DNA from: Eubacteriales bacterium
GTDB taxonomy: Bacteria; Bacillota; Clostridia; Peptostreptococcales; Anaerovoracaceae
Assembly (NCBI GenBank): GCA_028704515.1
Contig: JAQWFH010000015.1
Location: 1-47,115, forward strand
DNA: 47,115 nt
Reading direction: 5' to 3'
This document shows positions 41,098 through 47,115 of this stretch, one piece after another (position 1 is the stretch's first letter; each line of letters starts with the position of its first letter). Below the pieces are notes generated by a model. The model saw only the letters and a list, made by a program, of their open reading frames with translations. It ran no database searches and was not told the origin of the DNA. Both the position numbers and the translations under genes were made by a program.

Positions 41098-41823
41098 TTA
41101 TTGTTCTGAAATTATTCTGAATGCAATTTTTTTAAAATTCTTATGTATGTATGTGTCCTTTTTAAATACAATCGGCAATCCGCTGTTCGCCGCTATATTT
41201 ATATTTTCATCGTGTTGAATTATTCCGGCTGGTGGGATTTTTAACATCTCATCAATGTCCGATATGCTAGGGAAGACCCCTCGACCTAATAGGTTGGCCT
41301 TTACATTGTTTAGTAGATACATTCTTTTTTTGATACCTATACTATTGAGATTGACCGATACGGTCTGTGCATCCCTGGCAGCCGCAAACTCTGGCACCGT
41401 AACTATAATGGCTATATCAGCACCCGCAGCGGCCAATATAAGCCCATCATCTATGCCTGCAGGACCGTCAATGATGATGTATTCGAATTTTTCCCTCAGT
41501 TTATCACAAAGAACCTTCATGTGCAGGGGTGTCACATTATCGCACAGCCTTCTTGGAGATGCCGCCATAAGATATAGATTGTTAAATCGCTTGTCCTTTA
41601 TCAATGCCTGCTTTATCCTGCACACACCGTTAAGCACATCACAAACATTATATACTGCTCTGTTTTCCATCCCCATATATAAATCAAGGTTTCTCATCCC
41701 CATGTCCATATCCAGCATTACGACACTATGTCCGTCCATTGCTAAGACAGCTCCCAAATTGGAAGCAACGACAGATTTGCCGGTCCCCCCTTTTCCCGAA
41801 GCAATTAAGATTGTTTTTCCCAT
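41098..41823 (-). CDS. minD: Septum site-determining protein MinD
   Basis: 241 residues, slightly shorter than the usual 260-270. The deviant Walker A is SGKGGTGKS (9-17), followed by LDMDMGMRNLDLYMGMENRAVYNVCDVLNG, a stretch strongly typical of MinD and not of Soj/ParA. IIDGPAGIDDG is the Walker B-like segment (DSPAGI in most). The C-terminus NFKKIAFRIISEQ could form the amphipathic membrane-targeting helix. MinD positions the division septum with MinC. minC and minE, which usually flank it, are not in the window. It ends the mre operon, 11 bases after mrdA. Confidence 0.88.
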   Translation of the reverse strand: MGKTILIASGKGGTGKSVVASNLGAVLAMDGHSVVMLDMDMGMRNLDLYMGMENRAVYNVCDVLNGVCRIKQALIKDKRFNNLYLMAASPRRLCDNVTPLHMKVLCDKLREKFEYIIIDGPAGIDDGLILAAAGADIAIIVTVPEFAAARDAQTVSVNLNSIGIKKRMYLLNNVKANLLGRGVFPSISDIDEMLKIPPAGIIQHDENINIAANSGLPIVFKKDTYIHKNFKKIAFRIISEQ

Positions 41824-41834
41824 GGTACACCTTC

Positions 41835-44582
41835 CTATCGAATAACTGTGTTAATGTTTATTTCATCGTATTCTTTGTTTAATTTTAAATATTCCCCGAG
41901 AACTTCCCTTGCGACCGGAGCCGCATACATAGATTTGCCACCTTGCACAATTAATACAGCAACCGCAATTTGGGGATCATCGGCAGGGGCCATTGCAACT
42001 ACCCACGCAAAGTTATCGTATTCGCGCTTGCCGGAATTGATACGCCTTATTATAACGTCTTCATCCACATCTTTTTTCGACAAATTGATTACGGCTCTGT
42101 CGACGGCAGAATTTGCGGATGTATAATTTTCTTTTGTTATGAGGCGGTTTATTTCCTGTTCCACTTGATCCCATGTCAGCTTGCTGTTAACCCTTCTCAA
42201 GTTACTCTTTACATATGCAACCTCATCTGCAGGTTGCATTACGCCGCCCTTTTGTGCTGTCCCGGATTTTGCTGCAACTGTTTCTGGAAAGCCTGCGAAA
42301 ATCCCTCTCAAGCTACCCTTGCTTCCATTTGCAACGAGAGTCATTCCTTCTACAATTTTATCGAGATTTCTATCTGTTATGCTTACTTTTTTTGGCTCAG
42401 ATTTTTCAACTTTGGGACTTTCCTCAATGCTTTTTATAAGCGAAACCTTATTATAAAAACCCCTATTGCCTATCGTTGCAATATAGTTCGCCATTTGTAA
42501 CGGAGTATAAGCGTTTTCACCCTGTCCTATTGAAATATTAAAGCTGTCGGCCAAGGTCAATTTTGCTTGATTGAAATAGCTGTATTTGCAAAGGTCGGCA
42601 AGATCTTCTGCTTTACCTTCTCTTGCATAATCCTCAAGTCTCTCAATAAGCTCACCTCTGGAAGGATTTTCCTCGGTCCAGCTTACAATCTCTTCTATTT
42701 TATCACTTAGAAGCTCTTCGTCGTCATAAACATTTTTAGGGAAATACGTATATGCGCTGTCCTTGAGCTTGCTTCTAAGGCTGTTTTTAGTTGCATTTAG
42801 TTTTTGGTCGCCTGACATGACAGGAGCGACAACCTCTGTTATTTCTATTCCCGTCGGGAGGCCTAAGCCATACTCGGTTGCAGTCTCCATTATCGTACCT
42901 ATGTCCATCTTATATCCTAAGGATTCGCCCTTTGCATAATCCTTGCCTGCACCTATATCGTAGAAGTAATAGTTGCATGAAACTTCCAAAGCATGAGGCA
43001 GATCTACATAGCCATGAGTTCTACGTTGTTCCGTCCATACAAGGCAGTTAAAAGGCCTGTCGCCCACTCTTATAAATCCACCATCCTTGAGCTTCTTGTC
43101 TGGATTTAGTCCCGCCTTCAGTGCGGCTGTTGCCACAACCATTTTAAAAATCGAGCCAGGCTGCACGGCAGTTCTTGATGCAACATTGAAAAGAGGGGCC
43201 GGAGAAAGGGAATCCCTTATATTTTTACTCTGTAGCTCCTGCCATCTTTGCGATGATATGCCCGTTGCAAAGTCGTTTGGATTAAAGTCCGGTGCGCTTG
43301 CCATCGCAAGCACATCTCCGGTTTGAACGTCTATTGCCACAACCGCTCCCGTGTTAGCATAAGGGTAAGCTTTGCCATATTTGTAATTACCGTATTTCCC
43401 CACAAACGTTCCGGCCGTTCGAATCTTTGCAAGAGCTTGATTCAGCGCAGCTTCAGCCGTTTTTTGTAATTCGAGATCTATTGTAAGGTACACATCCTTG
43501 CCCTTTTCGGGTGGTTTTTCACTCATCACCGATATCAGCTTGCCCTTGTTGTTTACCTGCACGGTTTTTTCTCCGTCGGTTCCCTTAAGCGTGGATTCAT
43601 ATGCACTTTCTATTCCGCTTTGTCCGATCATATCACTCGGGTTGTATCCCATTTCCTTCACATACTTTTGCTTATTGTTTTCAGAAATCTTGCCGAGATA
43701 TCCTATGATATGTGAAGCAGTGTTGCCGTTTGGATAATATCTTACAGTTTCGGAAGCGATTTCCACTCCTGTAAAATCCGAGCTCTTTTCTTGTATTTCT
43801 ATAATAGAAGCGTCCGATATATCTGTTGCAATGGAAGCGGATTTATATTGGTAATATCCTAAATCCTTTATTTCATTGCGCACTATCAATATTTTACGCT
43901 TGTCTTCAATTGAATATTCGTCTCCTATTTCAAGCTTTTTGCATAGCTCCTCAAAGGCTTTGTCTGCTGATAATTTGACATCGAGGTCAAACTTCTGCAA
44001 AAAACTTTTCTTGTACAAATCCTGGAGATATACCATACTCTTTACCGATATAGGAGGATATGTCTTGTAAACATTCTGCATTTCTGCCTGAGCATCATAG
44101 TTATCGTAATCCTCGCTTATTCCAAGATGCCTTCTCAAAAAATTAAATGCCTGCTCTGCCGTATAATAAGTAGGTATGCCCTCGCCTACAAGCCACTCCT
44201 GTATTAAGCGATCGTATGTGTACACATATCTGCCGTTTTCAAATACGATAGGAAATTCATCATTATATATATCACCATTTTTCTCAAGTATTCGTATGAT
44301 ATTTATGGAGATATTGTTTATTTCTTCATTCTCTAGGTTTGATGCATTAAAATTTAACGAAAAGGTAGGTAAATTCCCAGCTATCAGTCTTCCGTATCTA
44401 TCCAGAATTTCGCCCCTAGGCGCAGATGTCGAGATTATTTTTTGTGATAGCATTGAGGCGTTTTCTTTCCACGTATCATGTTGTACCACTGACAGGATAA
44501 AAAGCCTAATGACGAGTATCGCCATCAGGACAATAAGAACTAATACAACGGGATAATATCTGAATTCAAAGAATTTTCTCAT
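41835..44582 (-). CDS. mrdA: Penicillin-binding protein 2 (elongasome transpeptidase)
   Basis: 915 residues, longer than the 630 of E. coli PBP2. A membrane anchor (about 11-33) is followed by the pedestal domain (STSAPRGEILDRYGRLIA near 51-68) and the transpeptidase. The active-site motifs are Ser477-x-x-Lys480 in PGSIFK, SCN (535-537) and KSGT (772-775). Two insertions explain the extra length: about 590-665 between the second and third motifs, and about 778-855 after KSGT, both charged and helix-like. It cross-links side-wall peptidoglycan together with RodA. The gene overlaps mreD by four bases, so it is part of the mre operon. Confidence 0.95.
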   Translation of the reverse strand: MRKFFEFRYYPVVLVLIVLMAILVIRLFILSVVQHDTWKENASMLSQKIISTSAPRGEILDRYGRLIAGNLPTFSLNFNASNLENEEINNISINIIRILEKNGDIYNDEFPIVFENGRYVYTYDRLIQEWLVGEGIPTYYTAEQAFNFLRRHLGISEDYDNYDAQAEMQNVYKTYPPISVKSMVYLQDLYKKSFLQKFDLDVKLSADKAFEELCKKLEIGDEYSIEDKRKILIVRNEIKDLGYYQYKSASIATDISDASIIEIQEKSSDFTGVEIASETVRYYPNGNTASHIIGYLGKISENNKQKYVKEMGYNPSDMIGQSGIESAYESTLKGTDGEKTVQVNNKGKLISVMSEKPPEKGKDVYLTIDLELQKTAEAALNQALAKIRTAGTFVGKYGNYKYGKAYPYANTGAVVAIDVQTGDVLAMASAPDFNPNDFATGISSQRWQELQSKNIRDSLSPAPLFNVASRTAVQPGSIFKMVVATAALKAGLNPDKKLKDGGFIRVGDRPFNCLVWTEQRRTHGYVDLPHALEVSCNYYFYDIGAGKDYAKGESLGYKMDIGTIMETATEYGLGLPTGIEITEVVAPVMSGDQKLNATKNSLRSKLKDSAYTYFPKNVYDDEELLSDKIEEIVSWTEENPSRGELIERLEDYAREGKAEDLADLCKYSYFNQAKLTLADSFNISIGQGENAYTPLQMANYIATIGNRGFYNKVSLIKSIEESPKVEKSEPKKVSITDRNLDKIVEGMTLVANGSKGSLRGIFAGFPETVAAKSGTAQKGGVMQPADEVAYVKSNLRRVNSKLTWDQVEQEINRLITKENYTSANSAVDRAVINLSKKDVDEDVIIRRINSGKREYDNFAWVVAMAPADDPQIAVAVLIVQGGKSMYAAPVAREVLGEYLKLNKEYDEININTVIR

Positions 44583-45079
44583 ATGTAATACCTGTCATTC
44601 CTATACCTTATAACTCTACCGCTTACCGCCACGTAAAAAATAGCGATAAAGCAAACATTAAACAATATTTGCAAAGGTAGATATTTTAATACCAAAATAA
44701 AAGAAATAGCAGTACCCATCACAAGGGAGATTCCCCAGACCAACGACTGAAATACTATAGTCGAAGCTGCCATAACAAGCATTATAACTGCTATCCTTTC
44801 TTTATTTAACAGAGTCCTGAGACTCATTACACCCAAACATATCAAGAAGTAGGACATCGCCGATATCCCAACATACGGCATATAACAAATATCCATAAGA
44901 AGGCCCATTGCTACAGCCGCGAATACAGTAAAATAATTGTTTTCATACATAAAAGCAAATCCCGTTACAAGACATAATATCAAGTTAGGAGTGACGCCGA
45001 AAATGGAAATTAAATTAAGTACAGAGCCCTGCAAAAGAAATGCAATGGCAAATGCAGTTATAGAATATCTAAATTTCAT
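44579..45079 (-). CDS. mreD: Rod shape-determining protein MreD
   Basis: 166 residues, nearly all hydrophobic with five or six membrane segments, the usual MreD size. FGVTPNLILCLVTGFAFMYENNYFTVFAAVAMGLLMDICYMPYVGISAMSYFLICLGV holds the conserved P-N/GLxxDI pattern of the family. MreD is a membrane part of the elongasome that links MreC with the PBP2-RodA synthase. Its start overlaps mreC by 11 bases and its end overlaps mrdA by four. Confidence 0.93.
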   Translation of the reverse strand: MKFRYSITAFAIAFLLQGSVLNLISIFGVTPNLILCLVTGFAFMYENNYFTVFAAVAMGLLMDICYMPYVGISAMSYFLICLGVMSLRTLLNKERIAVIMLVMAASTIVFQSLVWGISLVMGTAISFILVLKYLPLQILFNVCFIAIFYVAVSGRVIRYRNDRYYI

Positions 45080-45896
45080 CTACTAGCACCACTACCCTTT
45101 TCATATTTTTGAAAGAGGCTGACGGTTCTACGGTAATCGTCTTGAGCTGAATATCATTGTCGTAATCCACCTCAATTATTTTGCCTATTTCTATGCCCTC
45201 AGGATATATGCCTATATTTGTCGTGTGTATTATATCTCCTTCAATTACCCCAGCATCCCCATCAAATGTAAATCCCTTTAAATTTTTTGAGTCCGCACCG
45301 GAAACCATTCCCATTATCGACGAGTCCCTCAAAATCTGGAATGATATGTTTACATCTTCATCTATAATAGAAATTATCTTCGAAAAACCTTCTCCTGTTT
45401 CAAGAACACGCCCAACAAGGCCGTTCCCCGATAAAACGACACAATTCTTTTTGATGCCGCTTTCTGTACCCTTATCTATAGTAAATATATTAAAGAAGCT
45501 TGATCTGTCAAATGCAACCACATTTCCCACTACAGGAGTATATCTGTCAGATATGCTATCATAGTTGAGCGCTGCGGACAGCTCCCTTAGCTCCTGCATT
45601 TCTCCTTGTTTCAGAGTAAGGCCTACTACTTCCCTCTCAAGCTCGTCAATTTTCTCTTTCAAGGCTTGATTTTCTCTTTCCGTTTTCCTGAAATTCAACA
45701 GCCCCTTTACTCCTGACTTGATACCGGTTACAACATTTGTTGCAGGCGAAGACACAGCGGCATTCCCTTGTCGGATTTTATTTTCCGGGGAAGAGCTGTT
45801 GTCTCTGGTATATGAAAGCGATAAAATTATGCACAAAATGACAAATACAGCGAGTGTAATTGTCAAAACCTTGTGCCTTTTTATCCATTTTATCAT
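45069..45896 (-). CDS. mreC: Rod shape-determining protein MreC
   Basis: 275 residues. A short cytoplasmic head and one membrane helix (about 9-27) are followed by a coiled coil (about 68-110, ENQALKEKIDELEREVVGLTLKQGEM) and a beta-barrel domain with VVGNVVAFDRSSFFNIFTIDKGTESGIKKNCVVLSGNGLVGRV, the MreC signature. It forms an extracellular scaffold that activates PBP2. It follows mreB by 21 bases. Confidence 0.95.
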   Translation of the reverse strand: MIKWIKRHKVLTITLAVFVILCIILSLSYTRDNSSSPENKIRQGNAAVSSPATNVVTGIKSGVKGLLNFRKTERENQALKEKIDELEREVVGLTLKQGEMQELRELSAALNYDSISDRYTPVVGNVVAFDRSSFFNIFTIDKGTESGIKKNCVVLSGNGLVGRVLETGEGFSKIISIIDEDVNISFQILRDSSIMGMVSGADSKNLKGFTFDGDAGVIEGDIIHTTNIGIYPEGIEIGKIIEVDYDNDIQLKTITVEPSASFKNMKRVVVLVDEI

Positions 45897-45917
45897 TTTG
45901 ATGCAGCCTTCCTTTTG

Positions 45918-46967
45918 TTATCTATATTTTTCAGCCATCTTGCTATTTGCATAGCGCTTAAGCTTTTCTATATCCTTGAGACTGCTGCCCGCACCGAGCG
46001 CAACGGCTTCAAATGCATTCTCAGAAACGGAAACATTCATATTTGTCTTTTGCTCTATTACTTTATCTAAATTTTTAAGAAGTGCTCCGCCGCCGGAAAG
46101 GATAAGCCCGTTAACCGCAATATCTGCAGCAATTTCAGGTGATGTTTTTTCAAGCGTAGATTTTATTCCATCAATTATAGTATTAACCGATTCCTCTAAG
46201 GCGTAGAACATATCCCTATTTGAAACGGATATTGTGGACGGAAGGCCATTGATAGTATCTCTGCCTCTTGCATCCATATATTCTAGCATCTCTCGTCCAT
46301 CCGCATCAAAATCAAGCATGGCATATCCGATATTGATCTTTAATTGTTCGGCGGTTTTCTCTCCTATCAAAAGATTATAATTCTTCCTCATATATGCAAT
46401 TATAGCTTCATTGAATTTATCTCCGGCATATCTGAGAGATGTGCTGGCGACTATTCCTCCAATTGCAATTACCGCGATATCCGAAGTTCCTCCTCCTATA
46501 TCGACAATCATGCATCCTGTAGGTTCATCCACGGCAAGGCCTGCACCCATAGCTGCTGCCATAGGCTCGTCCAAAATATAGACCTCAATAGCGCCCATAT
46601 TTCGTGCAACCTCTTCTACCGCCCTCTTTTCTACCTCTGTAACCCCGCTCGGCACACCGATAACAATTCGAAGCTTACTCTTTGTATCGGGCAGAGCTTT
46701 TCTAATGAATGCTTTCAGCATCTCCGCAGTCATGTCAAAATCCGAAATAACACCATCCTGAAGCGGTCTAACGACGCTAATCGAGCTTGGCGCTTTACCA
46801 AGCATAAGCTTTGCGCTCTCTCCTACCGCAATAATATTTCCGGAATAGATATCCTTGGCAATTACCGACGGCTCATTTAGCACAACATTCTTTTCCTTCA
46901 TATATATTAAAGTATTCGCTGTTCCTAAGTCTATTCCCATATCCTTTGTTCCGAGTCCAAAAAACAT
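45918..46967 (-). CDS. mreB: Rod shape-determining protein MreB
   Basis: 349 residues, actin fold. Phosphate 1 loop is MGIDLGTANTLIY (10-22), the connecting region includes RIVIGVPSGVTEVEKRAV, and the phosphate 2 loop is MIVDIGGGTSDIAVI; GLILSGGGALLKNLD is the adenosine motif. An N-terminal MFFGLGTK could be the membrane-binding tail. GGAGGGG precedes the ATG. It is the first gene of mreB-mreC-mreD-mrdA-minD. In 46968-47115 I see no good promoter and no convincing gene. Confidence 0.96.
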   Translation of the reverse strand: MFFGLGTKDMGIDLGTANTLIYMKEKNVVLNEPSVIAKDIYSGNIIAVGESAKLMLGKAPSSISVVRPLQDGVISDFDMTAEMLKAFIRKALPDTKSKLRIVIGVPSGVTEVEKRAVEEVARNMGAIEVYILDEPMAAAMGAGLAVDEPTGCMIVDIGGGTSDIAVIAIGGIVASTSLRYAGDKFNEAIIAYMRKNYNLLIGEKTAEQLKINIGYAMLDFDADGREMLEYMDARGRDTINGLPSTISVSNRDMFYALEESVNTIIDGIKSTLEKTSPEIAADIAVNGLILSGGGALLKNLDKVIEQKTNMNVSVSENAFEAVALGAGSSLKDIEKLKRYANSKMAEKYR

Positions 46968-47115
46968 AAATTCCCCTCCACTGTTTTACTCGTAGTGTCT
47001 ACTAATTTCTTAGTGTTCACCAATAACTTGTTGATATTTCAATGGGTTTGCTTGCCTTTAAACAAAAAAGACAATGACCCCCCTTTTTGCGGTACAATAG
47101 TTTCACTACAAACAT

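Noticed and set aside
41255..41845. 196-codon plus-strand ORF
   Set aside because: It is antisense to minD, which has clear motifs in its own frame. The ORF lacks a ribosome site and family motifs.
47017..47115. Minus-strand ORF of 32 codons reaching the right edge
   Set aside because: It has no recognisable sequence and no ribosome site can be judged at the edge. It could be a gene end, but nothing supports it.
1..47115. tRNA, rRNA, CRISPR arrays, insertion sequences, prophage genes
   Set aside because: No tRNA-like cloverleaf, no regular repeat-spacer pattern, no transposase and no phage structural or integrase gene was found on reading both strands.

Overview
The window looks like ordinary chromosome from a low-GC, Gram-positive anaerobe of the class Clostridia. 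The signs are AT-rich intergenic DNA with near-consensus TTGACA/TATAAT promoters, strong GGAGG-type ribosome binding sites, RNase Y, an AddA-type helicase-nuclease, CsaB, a SpoVB/MurJ-like flippase, a PrcB-domain protein and an mreBCD-mrdA-minD cluster. The exact genus cannot be fixed from the sequence alone. I see no insertion sequence, phage, CRISPR array, rRNA or tRNA. About 42 genes fill nearly all of it, mostly on the minus strand.

Layout. 1-2038: a metallophosphoesterase (cut by the window edge) and rmuC. 2039-7716: a FeoB-like permease without a G domain, a large LtaS-type lipoteichoic acid synthase with a degenerate GDPD-like tail, and a GH18 lipoprotein. 7833-9764: a GntR-ABC ATPase-permease operon with its operator. 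9780-12371: yerC-like regulator, Sfp-type transferase, recX, tcdA and an Smr protein. 12491-13575: terC behind a yybP-ykoY manganese riboswitch. 13581-19206: a cell-division and wall-remodelling run, ftsE-ftsX-M23 hydrolase-recJ-S41 protease. 19287-20683: a MinD-like protein with a damaged P-loop and a PrcB-domain protein. 20706-29791: a long co-directional run of mgtE, nnrD, mazF, a secreted protein, DUF5693, csaB, tagA-like and the two halves of transketolase. 29835-31372: gdhA, pointing the other way. 31391-36521: addA and a SpoVB/MurJ-like flippase. 36561-38188: gpmI. 38156-41052: rny and rodA, driven by divergent promoters whose -10 boxes overlap. 41098-46967: mreB-mreC-mreD-mrdA-minD.

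The common theme is envelope growth: rod-shape elongation (MreBCD, PBP2, RodA), hydrolase control at division (FtsEX plus an M23 coiled-coil hydrolase and a PDZ protease), anionic polymer synthesis (LtaS, TagA-like), wall-polymer pyruvylation (CsaB) and lipid-linked precursor flipping. Two metal-ion modules are visible: the Mn2+ riboswitch on terC, and mgtE with a leader that carries a small ORF beginning Met-Asp-Pro-Leu-Pro. No dedicated unknown system stands out. The most interesting items are the LtaS/GDPD-like fusion, the mgtE leader ORF, the MazF without an adjacent antitoxin, the P-loop protein without its lysine, and the shared -10 between rny and rodA.
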